DNA of 64,000 nucleotides from positions 310,001 through 374,000 of the forward strand of contig JADKGZ010000004.1 of assembly GCA_016722025.1 (NCBI GenBank), written 5' to 3'. Below the pieces are notes generated by a model. The model had not been told where the DNA came from and made no database searches. It was given only the letters and a program-made list of their open reading frames with translations. Each line of letters begins with the position of its first letter. The stretch's first letter is position 1. A program made the position numbers and the translations under genes. Below are positions 24,813 to 33,212 of the stretch, one piece after another. Source of the DNA: Acidimicrobiaceae bacterium (GTDB lineage Bacteria > Actinomycetota > Acidimicrobiia > Acidimicrobiales > Ilumatobacteraceae).

Positions 24813-25913
24813 GTGACCGGACACGACCGCACCGCAGAGTGGACCGCCGTCGGGTTGTACGACCCTGCCGCGCCCAACGCGGTCGAACGGCTGGCACTGC
24901 TGTCGTGGACCGTCGACCACGGTGAGACTGTGGAGCAGATGCTGGCGGCATGCGCGGAGGGCCAGCTGAACTCGCTCGTCGGCGACCTCAGCTTGCGACC
25001 CGGCCCACGACTGACGCCGCGCGAGATGGCCGTGCTGGTGGGCATCGATCTGCAGCTGCTCAGCGACGTGCGCCGGGCATCGGGCTTGCCGGTCGTCGCC
25101 CCCGACACCGCCGGCCTCACCGACGACGACCGGCGCATGCTGGAGCTGTTCCACCTGGCCGACAGCTTCTTCAGCCGCGACGAGTTGCTGCGCCTGGCGA
25201 CGGTGATGGGTTCCTCGCTGCGTCGTGTAGCGGATGCCGCGGGCGAGATGTTCCTCCGCGATGTGGAGGCGCCGCTGAAGGCGAGCGGGCCGATGTTCGA
25301 GCTGGAGATGGCAAAGGCCAACCTCGCTGCGATCGAACTGGCCCGGGCCGCCACCGGGGTGTTCGCCCCGATGTTCCTCGCCCACCTCGAGGTCTCCACG
25401 CAGCGCACACGCGACGCCAGGCGCAACAGCGAGGACTACGACACCATGCCGCTCGCCATCGGGTTCGTCGACCTCAGCGGGTTCACCGAACACACAGGCG
25501 GGTTGTCACCCGTTGCGCTGCGCGACCTGATCGGCGACTTCGAGAGCCGCGCGAACGCCATCGTCGGCGACCACGATGGTCGAGTGGTGAAGATGATCGG
25601 CGACGAGGTGATGTTCTCCGCCGTCAGTTCACCCGCCGCGTGCTCGATCGCGTTGGCCCTCACCGCGGCAGCGCCGGAGGGCACGACCGCGCGTGGCGGG
25701 TTGGCGTTCGGGGCGGTGATCGCCAGTGGTGGCGACCTGTACGGCCCGATCGTCAACCTGGCGTCGCGCATCGCCGACATCGCCGTTCCCGGCGAGGTGC
25801 TGGTGAACCAAGCGATCGCCGACAGCGTGCCGGGCCGCGTGTTCGAGCCCGCCGGGCGCCGGCAGCTGAAGGGCTTCAACGACCCCGTGCGGCTGTGGAC
25901 GCTGACCAGCTGA
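24813..25913 (+). CDS. Class III adenylate cyclase with Rv1264-like regulatory N-terminus
   Basis: A 366-residue soluble cyclase making cAMP from ATP. The C-terminal catalytic domain (about 212-366) keeps all key residues: metal Asp D220 (VDLSGFT) and D264 (GDEVMF), adenine-selecting K260 and D308, and transition-state N315 and R319 (VNLASR). The N-terminal ~200 residues, with LTPREMAVLVGIDLQLL and a helical linker, resemble the autoinhibitory pH-sensing domain of mycobacterial Rv1264. No membrane segment is present. GTG 24813 follows TACCGT by 7 bases. Its stop abuts that of the convergent LLM gene (TGATCA). Acid activation is inference from the homologue. Confidence 0.9.
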   Translation: MTGHDRTAEWTAVGLYDPAAPNAVERLALLSWTVDHGETVEQMLAACAEGQLNSLVGDLSLRPGPRLTPREMAVLVGIDLQLLSDVRRASGLPVVAPDTAGLTDDDRRMLELFHLADSFFSRDELLRLATVMGSSLRRVADAAGEMFLRDVEAPLKASGPMFELEMAKANLAAIELARAATGVFAPMFLAHLEVSTQRTRDARRNSEDYDTMPLAIGFVDLSGFTEHTGGLSPVALRDLIGDFESRANAIVGDHDGRVVKMIGDEVMFSAVSSPAACSIALALTAAAPEGTTARGGLAFGAVIASGGDLYGPIVNLASRIADIAVPGEVLVNQAIADSVPGRVFEPAGRRQLKGFNDPVRLWTLTS

Positions 25914-26966
25914 TCAGCCGTCGACGATCTCGCGCAACAACTCGATCTGTTGCACCGCATTCGGGCCCACCGGGTTCACCGACAGCACGGTGACACCGGC
26001 TTCCTTGAACGCGGCCACGCGCTCCTTGATGAAGCTCCTCGGGCCAACCAGATGCGAGAGCTCGAGCCACTCGCCCGGCAGCGCCGCGGCGGCTTCGGCC
26101 TTCTTGCCCTCGAGGTACAGGTCTTGCACCTCGCCGGCCTCCTTCTCGTAGCCGTACGCACAGGCGATGTCGTTGTAGAAGTTCTTGCCGCGTGCACCCA
26201 TGCCGCCGACGTAGAGCGCCATGCCCGGCCGTGCCATGTCGAGCACCTTGGTGCGGGCCTCGCCGGTGAGCGACTCGTCGATGGCCAGCATGCCGCCGGC
26301 GGAGATGTCGAGGCGCTTGCGAGCGGGGTCGCGCTTGGCGGTGCCCGCCTTCAGCTGCGGGCCCCACACGTTCTGGAACCGCTCGGGAACGAACATGATG
26401 GGCAGCCAGCCGTCGGCGATCTCGGCGGTCGCCTCGACGCTGCGGTCCTTCAGGCTGGCCCACCAGATGGGGATGTCGGCGCGCACGGGGTGGTTGATGA
26501 TCTTCAACGGCTTGCCCAGCCCGGTGCCCTGGCCCTCCGGCAGCGGCGCCTGGAAGGTCTGGCCCTGATAGTTGAACTTCTCCTCCCGCTTCCAGATCAT
26601 GCGGCAGGCCTCGATGTACTCCTTGATGCGCTGCATCGGCTTCTCGTACGGCACGCCGTGGAAGCCTTCGATCACCTGTGGGCCACTGGCGCCGAGGCCC
26701 AGGATGAACCGGCCGTCGCTGACGTAGTCGCAACCGGCGGCGGTCATCGCCATCAGTGCCGCGGTACGGGAGTAGACGTTGACGATGCCCGTACCGATCT
26801 CCACGCGGTTGGTCTTGGCGGCCAGGTAGCCGACCTGGCTGATGGCATCGAAGCTGTACGCCTCGGCGATCCACACCTGATCGAGACCGACCTTCTCCAG
26901 TTCCACCACTTGTGCGACCGCTTCCTTGAAGCCGCCGGAGTAGTTGATGCCCATCGAGAGTTTCAT
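25914..26966 (-). CDS. LLM class F420-dependent oxidoreductase
   Basis: A 350-residue luciferase-like flavin/F420 enzyme of the actinobacterial group. GLDQVWIAEAYSFD near residue 27, TNRVEIGTGIVNV, GRFILGLGASGPQVIEG and the final VGPNA region fit the family TIM barrel. These enzymes pass hydride between F420 (or FMN) and small substrates; the substrate is unknown. TAGGGT ends 8 bases before the ATG at 26966, and no Shine-Dalgarno sequence is seen. It lies 18 bases upstream of the larE stop, so larE and this gene are on one strand and may be read together. Confidence 0.9.
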   Translation of the reverse strand: MKLSMGINYSGGFKEAVAQVVELEKVGLDQVWIAEAYSFDAISQVGYLAAKTNRVEIGTGIVNVYSRTAALMAMTAAGCDYVSDGRFILGLGASGPQVIEGFHGVPYEKPMQRIKEYIEACRMIWKREEKFNYQGQTFQAPLPEGQGTGLGKPLKIINHPVRADIPIWWASLKDRSVEATAEIADGWLPIMFVPERFQNVWGPQLKAGTAKRDPARKRLDISAGGMLAIDESLTGEARTKVLDMARPGMALYVGGMGARGKNFYNDIACAYGYEKEAGEVQDLYLEGKKAEAAAALPGEWLELSHLVGPRSFIKERVAAFKEAGVTVLSVNPVGPNAVQQIELLREIVDG

Positions 26967-26984
26967 GAGCCGCGACCCTATGCG

Positions 26985-27776
26985 CTACCCGTTGAGGTTT
27001 CCGGATCGGAAGCCTTCGAGATCGAGCGTGACGTACCGGTAGCCCTGTGCCCGGACGGCCTGCACCACGACCTCGCGCTGCGCCAGCACCGACGCCATGT
27101 CGGCAATGGGCACCTCCAGCCGGGCGGTCTCGCCGTAGTGGCGCACTCGCAGCTCGCGCAACCCCAGCCGGCGCAGCGCTGCCTCGGCACGATCGAGCTG
27201 GCTGAGCAACCCCACCGACACCTCGGTGCCATAGGGAATGCGGCTGGCCAGGCACGCCATGGCCGGCTTGTCCCACGTGCGCAGCCCCAGCTGCTCGGAC
27301 GCGGCCCGAACATCGGCCTTGGTGAACCCGGCGGTGACCAGTGGGAACACGGCACCGGCCTCCTGCGCAGCTTTCTGGCCGGGGCGGTGCTCGCCCAGGT
27401 CGTCGACGTTCACTCCCAGCAGCACGGTGGCACCTTCGGCGGCAGCGATCGGTGCGATCACATCCATCAGCTCGGCTTTGCAGTGGAAGCAACGATCGGT
27501 GTCGTTCAACCGGTACGCCGCACGCTCCATCTCCTGCGTGACCACCGGTGTCCAGCGCAGGCCCCACTCGTTGGCGAGGGCACGGCAGTCCACCTCTTCG
27601 TCGCCGGCGAGCGAGGGGGAGACGGCCGTGACGGCATGAACCGCATCGGGCCCCAGCGTGCGGTGCGCGACTGCGGCAAGGAACGCCGAGTCGGCGCCAC
27701 CGCTGAACGCGACGACCACGCGACCGAGCCGGAGCAGTTCCAGGTGCAGTGCGGCCAGCTTGCCGTCGAGATCCAC
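26985..27776 (-). CDS. larE: ATP-dependent sacrificial sulfur transferase LarE family
   Basis: A 263-residue PP-loop ATPase. FSGGADSAF is the adenylating P-loop (about residue 25), followed by RCFHCKAEL, LGVNVDDLGEHRPG and ACLASRIPYGT, all typical of LarE. LarE donates sulfur from its own Cys to the nickel-pincer cofactor of lactate racemase. No larA, larB or larC is in the window, so the partner may be elsewhere or the role different. The GTG at 27776 is preferred because TAGGGT ends 7 bases before it; GTG 27785 overlaps that hexamer. Confidence 0.9.
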   Translation of the reverse strand: MDLDGKLAALHLELLRLGRVVVAFSGGADSAFLAAVAHRTLGPDAVHAVTAVSPSLAGDEEVDCRALANEWGLRWTPVVTQEMERAAYRLNDTDRCFHCKAELMDVIAPIAAAEGATVLLGVNVDDLGEHRPGQKAAQEAGAVFPLVTAGFTKADVRAASEQLGLRTWDKPAMACLASRIPYGTEVSVGLLSQLDRAEAALRRLGLRELRVRHYGETARLEVPIADMASVLAQREVVVQAVRAQGYRYVTLDLEGFRSGNLNG

Positions 27777-27785
27777 GCCGCCCAC

Positions 27786-27998
27786 CCTACCGACGGCACC
27801 CGCCGCGGCGCCGACCGTCGAGGCCGACGAGGCGACGCTCCGCTCACGGCGCTCGGGGCATCCGGCAGCAATCCCACTCAGAGCACTGCATTGCCCACCG
27901 AGAGAGTTTGAAAGGAAGCGATCCGGGGTACTTACTCAGCACTGGCGAGTTGCGCCCTCTCTCACTTGAATCCAACTCGGCAACTGGAAGGACCTGCC
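27786..27998 (+). other. 5' region of the ice-binding-type gene
   Basis: About 210 non-coding bases between the divergent larE and DUF3494 genes. GAGAGAG (27900-27906) can pair with CTCTCTC (27957-27963), enclosing GATCCGGGG. CGAGTTG (27946-27952) can pair with CAACTCG (27973-27979), making a mutually exclusive fold just before the ribosome site GGAAGGA. I could not match it to a known riboswitch class. Confidence 0.35.
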
Positions 27999-29156
27999 AT
28001 GACCACCTCCGAACTCCTGGTCGCCACCACAGCGAGGCCCACGCTCGCCCGACGGATGGGCGCTCGACGGCCGCGCACCGCTCGGCGAGGCGCGGTCGCC
28101 GCGCTGGCATTGCTGGCAGCGGTGCCGCTCACGCTGCTGTTCTCCGGCGGCGCCGTGCGTGCCGCCGACGTGCCCGACGTCGGGCTCGGAACCGCCGCTC
28201 AGTACGCAGTGCTCGGTGGATCGACGGTCACCAACACCGGCAGCAGCACGCTCGATGGCAGTCTCGGCGTGTCGCCGGGCACCTCCATCACCGGCTTCCC
28301 ACCGGGGTTGGTGCTCGCGCCGTGGGTGACGAACGCCACCAACGCTGCCGCCCAACAGGCACAATCCGATCTCACGGCTGCATACGTCGATGCGGCCGGC
28401 AGACCGCTCGACGGCACCACCACCGCCGATCTCGGCGGCCTGAACCTGCAGCCGGGCGTCTACGCCGGCCCCAGCAAGGGTGCCCTCGCCCTCACCGGCA
28501 CGCTGATCCTCGACGGCGCCGGCGACCCGGATTCGGTGTTCATCTTCCAGACCAACTCCTCGTTGATCACCGCCACCGGCAGCACGGTGCAACTGATCAA
28601 CGGTGCGCAGGCATGCAACATCTACTGGCAGGTCGGCAGTTCGGCCACGCTGGGCACCGGCTCCGTGTTCGTCGGCACCATCATGGCCCTGTCGTCGATC
28701 TCGGTGAACAGCGGTGTCACCGTGCAGGGCCAAGCACTGGCGCGAAACGGCGCAGTCACGCTGATCAACGACGTGTTCACCCGGCCGTCGTGCGCCACCG
28801 CCGCGCCGCCGCCGACGACGACGAGTAGCGCCCTGCCCACCAGCACTGCCGGCACGGGCGGCTCGACCACGACCGCCGGCGGGGTCACCACCAGCGCCGG
28901 CGGGGTCACCACCAGCGCTGCCGGCACGAACACCAGCGCGGGTGGAGCCACCACCGTCGCCCGCAACGCGAGCACCATCGCGGCCGGCCCCACGACCGCT
29001 CTGGGCAGCAGCGGCAAGACCGTTGCCGGTGGCACCGGCTCGATCCCCAACACCGGTGGGGCACACCACACCGAGCAGTTGCTGATCGCGACAGTCGTGC
29101 TCGCTGTCGGCGCGGGTGGCGCACTGGTCGCTCGCCGGCGCTCACCAATCCGTTGA
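27999..29156 (+). CDS. Ice-binding family (DUF3494) protein with LPXTG-type wall anchor
   Basis: A 385-residue secreted protein. The long N-terminus carries a Sec signal (AVAALALLAAVPLTLL, cleaved after VRAA). A DUF3494 ice-binding-type beta-helix covers about 55-260, with YAVLGGSTVTNTG, GNLQPGVY-like LNLQPGVY and DPDSVFIFQT. A Thr/Ala/Gly-rich linker (about 265-345) includes tandem repeats. The C-terminus has IPNTG (349-353), a hydrophobic helix and ARRRSP, the sortase-type sorting signal. Known relatives bind ice or act as adhesins; wall attachment is inferred. ATG 27999 has GGAAGGA 6 bases upstream. No sortase is in the window. Confidence 0.88.
   Translation: MTTSELLVATTARPTLARRMGARRPRTARRGAVAALALLAAVPLTLLFSGGAVRAADVPDVGLGTAAQYAVLGGSTVTNTGSSTLDGSLGVSPGTSITGFPPGLVLAPWVTNATNAAAQQAQSDLTAAYVDAAGRPLDGTTTADLGGLNLQPGVYAGPSKGALALTGTLILDGAGDPDSVFIFQTNSSLITATGSTVQLINGAQACNIYWQVGSSATLGTGSVFVGTIMALSSISVNSGVTVQGQALARNGAVTLINDVFTRPSCATAAPPPTTTSSALPTSTAGTGGSTTTAGGVTTSAGGVTTSAAGTNTSAGGATTVARNASTIAAGPTTALGSSGKTVAGGTGSIPNTGGAHHTEQLLIATVVLAVGAGGALVARRRSPIR
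28875..28916 (+). repeat. two 21-bp direct repeats in DUF3494 linker
   Basis: A 21-bp unit GCCGGCGGGGTCACCACCAG+C occurs at 28875-28895 and 28896-28916. It encodes AGGVTTS in the low-complexity linker between the ice-binding fold and the wall anchor. Confidence 0.8.
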
Positions 29157-29186
29157 TCGCCCGCTGAGGCCCGCCCACTCGGTACC

Positions 29187-29212
29187 GTCTCTAGACATAG
29201 GTGTCTAGAGAC
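29187..29212. promoter_or_regulatory. perfect palindromic operator before mttB-like gene
   Basis: Arms GTCTCTAGACA (29187-29197) and TGTCTAGAGAC (29202-29212) are perfect 11-bp complements around TAGG. The site covers TAGACA (29192-29197), a good -35, which is 18 bases ahead of TAGCCT (29216-29221). Its form fits a TetR operator, and a TetR gene is the second gene of this operon. Confidence 0.7.
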
Positions 29213-29260
29213 GTGTAGCCTGCGCGAGCGGGGACGCGTGATGGCGCGAGGGAGGACGTG

Positions 29261-30799
29261 ATGGCCGCTGAGCAACCCGAACGGGGCCGGCGACGCTCGT
29301 CGCGGCCGCGGCGCGCAATTCGTTCGAAGACCGCGTACCGCCACCTGGAGAACCCGTTCACGCCCACGACGGTGTTCAGCGAGGACCAGGTCGCCCACGT
29401 CCACGAGTCGGCACTGGCCTACCTGCAGGCGTCGGGCATCCGCGTGTTGCTGCCCGAGGCACGGCGGCTGTTCCGCGAGGCCGGCGCCGTGGTGGACGAC
29501 GAGACGCGCATGGTTCGCCTCGATGCCGACCTGGTGCGCTGGGCAGTCGCGTCGGCGCCATCGTCGTTCGAGATCCACGCACGCAACCAGGCCAACACCG
29601 CACGGATCGGTGGCCGGGGCCTGTCGCTGCTGGCGGTGGCCGGCCCGCCGTACGTCTCCGACTTGGAGCGCGGCCGCCGGCCCGGGACGCTCGCCGACTT
29701 CGAGCACTTCGTCATGCTCACCCAGCGCTGCGACGTGCTGCACGCGATCACACCCGCGGTCGAAGCGCAGGACGTGCCGATGAACCTGCGCCATCTCGCC
29801 ACCGGGCACTCGATGCTCACCATCAGCGACAAGGTGCCCTACGTGAACGCGCGTGGTCGTGGCGTGGTGGCCGACGGGTTCGAGATGATCCGCATCGCCA
29901 ACGGGCTCACCGACGACCAGTTCCGCGCAGCGCCCTACGTGTGGACGAACATCAACACCAACTCACCGCGCCAGCTCGACATCCCGATGAGCATGGGCAT
30001 CATCGACTTCGCGGCCGCCGGCCAGGCGACGATCATGACGCCGTTCACGCTGTCCGGGGCGATGGCGCCGGTGTCGTTGGCCGGAGCGTTGGTGCTGCAG
30101 CACATCGAGGCACTGGCCGCGATCACTCTCTCGCAGGTGGTGCGAGCAGGGGCGCCCATCGTCTACGGAGCGTTCACGTCCAACGTGGACATGAAGTCGG
30201 GCGCCCCTGCCTTCGGCACGCCCGAGGGCGTGAAGGCCGCGATCGCCAGTGGTCAGTTGGCTCGCCACATCGAAGTGCCGTGGAGGTCGCAGGCCGCCAG
30301 CACCTCCAACACCGAAGACGCCCAGGGCGGCTACGAGACGATGCTGTCGATGATGGCCTGCCTGATGGGTGGCGCCAACGTGGTCGTACACGCCGCCGGC
30401 TGGCAGGAGGGCGGGCTCACCGCCTCGCTGGAGAAGTTCGTGCTCGACGTGGAGATGCTGCAGATCATCGCCGAGACGTTTCAGCCGGTCGTCCTCGACG
30501 ACGCCGAGCTGGCCATCGACGCGATCGACGATGTGGGGCCCGGCGGCCACTTCTTCGGCACCCAGCACACGCTCGACCGGTTCGAGACGGCCTTCTACGA
30601 GCCCACCGTCTTCACCCGCCAGAACTTCGGCCAGTGGACCGACGGCGGCTCGTCCACCGCTGCCCAGCGAGCGCACCACGTGTGGCAGCAGTGGATTCGC
30701 GAGTTCGAACGGCCACCGATCGACGACGCGGTGCAGGCCGCGCTCGACGAGTTCGTCGCTCGCCGTACCGCCGCCGGCGGCGCGCTGCCCGAGTCGTGA
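29261..30799 (+). CDS. Trimethylamine/betaine methyltransferase family protein (MttB-like, non-Pyl)
   Basis: A 512-residue MttB superfamily protein. These enzymes take a methyl group from a quaternary or tertiary amine and give it to a corrinoid protein. The TIM-barrel features GLDMPS-like DIPMSMGIIDF, GAPIVYGAFTSNVDMKSGAP and the C-terminal QLAYHDLG-like QIIAETFQP are present. There is no in-frame stop codon, so pyrrolysine is absent and the protein belongs to the MtgB-like group. No corrinoid protein or RamA gene lies nearby. ATG 29261 follows GGAGGAC. It overlaps its TetR partner by GTGA. The substrate is inferred only by family. Confidence 0.87.
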   Translation: MAAEQPERGRRRSSRPRRAIRSKTAYRHLENPFTPTTVFSEDQVAHVHESALAYLQASGIRVLLPEARRLFREAGAVVDDETRMVRLDADLVRWAVASAPSSFEIHARNQANTARIGGRGLSLLAVAGPPYVSDLERGRRPGTLADFEHFVMLTQRCDVLHAITPAVEAQDVPMNLRHLATGHSMLTISDKVPYVNARGRGVVADGFEMIRIANGLTDDQFRAAPYVWTNINTNSPRQLDIPMSMGIIDFAAAGQATIMTPFTLSGAMAPVSLAGALVLQHIEALAAITLSQVVRAGAPIVYGAFTSNVDMKSGAPAFGTPEGVKAAIASGQLARHIEVPWRSQAASTSNTEDAQGGYETMLSMMACLMGGANVVVHAAGWQEGGLTASLEKFVLDVEMLQIIAETFQPVVLDDAELAIDAIDDVGPGGHFFGTQHTLDRFETAFYEPTVFTRQNFGQWTDGGSSTAAQRAHHVWQQWIREFERPPIDDAVQAALDEFVARRTAAGGALPES

Positions 30800-31424
30800 A
30801 CGCCGCGCACACGAAGGCGACACGTGCGGACTGGCTGCGCGCCGCTCTCGATGTGTTCACCAGCTCGGGCGTCGAACACGTCAAGGTGCAGCCCTTGGCA
30901 GCGCAGCTCGGGGTGGGTCGGGCCAGCTTCTACTGGTACTTCACCGATCGAGCCGCGCTGCTCGACGAGCTGCAGCAAGTGTGGGCGGGCACCAACACCG
31001 CGTCCATCATCGACCGCAGTGCTCGCCCCGCCGACACCATCACCGCGGCGGTGCTGGGCCTGTTCGAGTGCTGGTCCGATCCCTCACTGTTCGACCCGAA
31101 GCTCGACACCGCGATGCGCGACTGAAGCGAACCGACAGCCAGGTCGCCGCCGTGGTCACCGCCGCCGACGAGCGACGGCTGGAGGCACTGACCCACATGT
31201 TCCAACGGCACCGCTTCGCTGCCGGCGAAGCGCAGGTCCGGGCCAGGATCGTGTACTACAACCAGGTCGGCTACTACGCGCTCGGCATCCGCGAGACCAT
31301 GCAGACGCGGCTCGGATTCGTCACCGACTACTTGCTCGCGCTCACTGGTCAACTGCCCAGCGCAGCAGAACTGCGCACGTTCCGGCGCTTCTTGCGCAAC
31401 GTCGCATCGCCACACGGAGGATGA
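30796..31424 (+). CDS. TetR/AcrR family regulator, frameshifted
   Basis: A TetR-type repressor coupled to the mttB-like gene by GTGA overlap. The helix-turn-helix is intact: VQPLAAQLGVGRASFYWYF (about residues 28-46). The frame ends at TGA 31123-31125 after LDTAMRD, yet the ligand domain continues in another frame with DSQVAAVVTAADERRLEALTHMF and RETMQTRLGF. Restoring one G (TGGAAG) gives MRDWKRTD and 209 residues, the usual TetR size. The likely target is the palindrome at 29187-29212. I treat the indel as probable sequence error, otherwise the repressor has lost its sensor domain. Confidence 0.85.
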
Positions 31425-31434
31425 GCCTGCGCGC

Positions 31435-32472
31435 TCAGGTGTGCTGGTGACGATGGTGCAGGTCGGGCACATGCGGGTGCGCATGCACCAGCTGCTGGTG
31501 AGCGTGACGGTGCTGGTGCCGCCCCGTGACCACCGGCTGATGGACGTGGTCGTGGTGGCCGTCGGCATGTTCGTGTTCGTGATCGTGTTCGATCGGTTCG
31601 TGTGCGTGCTGGTGCTCGTGCTCGCTGCGCAACACGAACGCCACGCCGGCGACGGCCAGCACCAAGGAGAGCACCTGCTGGTCGGCGACCGGCTCGGTGA
31701 AGACGGTCCACGCCACCACGGCGCCCACGAACGGTGCGGTCGCGAACACGAGCTGTCCGCGCGCTGCTCCGATGTCGCGCGCGCCGGCGACCCAGAGCGT
31801 GATGGAAGCGCCGTAACCGACCGCGCCCACCACCAGCGCGGCCAGCACTCGCCACGCGGAGGGCCACCCGCCCAGGAAGAGCCCGATGAGCAGGTTGACG
31901 CCGCCGGCCACCACGCCTTTCGCCAGCGTGATGTGCACAGGGGCCAACTCGTCGAGCTTGGCCGTGACGTTGTTGTCGACGGCCCAGCACATGCACGCAC
32001 CGGCAACCAGCAACGCCCCGGCGCGCAGTTCGGCACCGCCCGACCACGCCAGCGTGACGCCCGCTGCCACCACCAGGCTGACGCCCACGATCACCCGACC
32101 CCCGAGGTGCTCGCTGAACAGCACGGCGGCCAACACCACGGTGAACACGACCTCCAGGTTCAACAGCAACGACACCGTGGCTGCCGGCGCGCTCTGCAGG
32201 CCGAAGGCCAGCAGCACGGGTGCCACCGCGCCGCCGAGCAGCACCGCCACTGCCAGCCGCGGCGCCGCCCGTCGGGCCTCCACCCGCGTCGGCCGGTGAG
32301 CGCCGGAGAACGGCAGCACGGCCAAGGCAGCGCCCAGGTACAACAGCCCGGCGAGCGTGAACGCGCTCATGTCGCCCGCCAGCCGTGATGCTGCCGGCGC
32401 CGACGCGCCGAACAGCACCGCTGCGCCTGCGCAACGAGCGATGCCCCGGCGGCTCGACACGAACGAGCTCAT
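31435..32472 (-). CDS. EamA/DMT family transporter with His-rich C-terminal tail
   Basis: A 345-residue membrane protein. Ten hydrophobic helices of the EamA type cover about residues 10-280, with ALQSAPAATVSLLLNLE-like FGLQSAPAATVSLL and AWVFLGE-like TVFTEPVADQQ. The last 62 residues are a soluble tail with 23 His, in an HxHxH pattern with Asp and Glu. Such tails bind Zn, Ni, Co or Cu in other transporters, so metal export or sensing is a fair inference, not shown. Its start overlaps the methyltransferase stop by four bases. Confidence 0.86.
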   Translation of the reverse strand: MSSFVSSRRGIARCAGAAVLFGASAPAASRLAGDMSAFTLAGLLYLGAALAVLPFSGAHRPTRVEARRAAPRLAVAVLLGGAVAPVLLAFGLQSAPAATVSLLLNLEVVFTVVLAAVLFSEHLGGRVIVGVSLVVAAGVTLAWSGGAELRAGALLVAGACMCWAVDNNVTAKLDELAPVHITLAKGVVAGGVNLLIGLFLGGWPSAWRVLAALVVGAVGYGASITLWVAGARDIGAARGQLVFATAPFVGAVVAWTVFTEPVADQQVLSLVLAVAGVAFVLRSEHEHQHAHEPIEHDHEHEHADGHHDHVHQPVVTGRHQHRHAHQQLVHAHPHVPDLHHRHQHT

Positions 32473-33140
32473 GCAGGCACCGTCGGCGATCGGGCGAGGA
32501 TGAACGCCTGCGGAGTCGACTCGTGGGCGGACTCCGCTTCTCTGACGGCGCGAGCGAGCACCTGCAACCCGGCGCCCGCCAGGCAGCCAGCGACTTCGTC
32601 GGGAGCGTGCCGATAGCTGGTCAACGACACCGGCCGTCCGTGCACCTCGCTGCGGTGCACCTGTTCACCGTTGCCGGCCTGGAACGCGACCAGCAGGTGC
32701 GCACCTGGTGCCAACGCTCGCAACAACTCGGCGCCGACCGTGCCGAGGTGCTCGGCGGGGGTGTGGATGATGGAGTACCAGCAGACCGCGCCGGCCAACG
32801 AGCCGTCGGGCACCGGGAGGTCGGTGAGCAGACCCAGCTCGAAGCGGATGCCCGGGTGCGTACGGCGAGCAACTGCCAACATTCCCGGCGAGGCGTCGAC
32901 ACCGATCACGTCGAGCCCTTGCGCAGCGAGGAGCGCGGCGACACGGCCCGGGCCACAGCCGACATCGGCCACCGGCCTTCCGTCGGCGTGCGCCATCAAC
33001 TCGACGAAAGCGCCGAGCAGTGCACGATCGATCGGCCCTTCGATCGCCGAGCTGATCTCGGTGCCGACCCACTGCGCGTACACGTCGGCCGTGTCGTCGT
33101 AGGCCGCTCGGGTGGTCGACACGTGCTCCGGGTCCGGCAT
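32469..33140 (-). CDS. Class I SAM-dependent methyltransferase
   Basis: A 223-residue methyltransferase. The SAM motif is VADVGCGPGRVA (about residue 48), followed by GVDASPGML, the acidic end of strand 2. LPVPDGSLAGAVCWYSIIHTP holds the motif IV region. The acceptor is unknown. ATG 33140 follows TACGGT by 7 bases, a leaderless-type start. The stop overlaps the start of the His-tailed transporter, so the two proteins are made together. Confidence 0.88.
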   Translation of the reverse strand: MPDPEHVSTTRAAYDDTADVYAQWVGTEISSAIEGPIDRALLGAFVELMAHADGRPVADVGCGPGRVAALLAAQGLDVIGVDASPGMLAVARRTHPGIRFELGLLTDLPVPDGSLAGAVCWYSIIHTPAEHLGTVGAELLRALAPGAHLLVAFQAGNGEQVHRSEVHGRPVSLTSYRHAPDEVAGCLAGAGLQVLARAVREAESAHESTPQAFILARSPTVPA

Positions 33141-33212
33141 CGCCGCGACCGTACCGCGCGACCGGCCCGACGTCGGCCCCGGCCCGTGACGGACACCGAC
33201 TACCTTGGCCGC

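Noticed and set aside
24813..26966. Cyclase and LLM gene as one functional unit
   Set aside because: They are convergent, with separate promoters; abutting stops do not imply linkage.
27890..27998. Cyclic di-GMP or other named riboswitch before the DUF3494 gene
   Set aside because: Conserved core bases of the known classes were not found; only generic stems are visible.
29261..30799. Pyrrolysine-containing MttB
   Set aside because: The frame has no internal amber codon.
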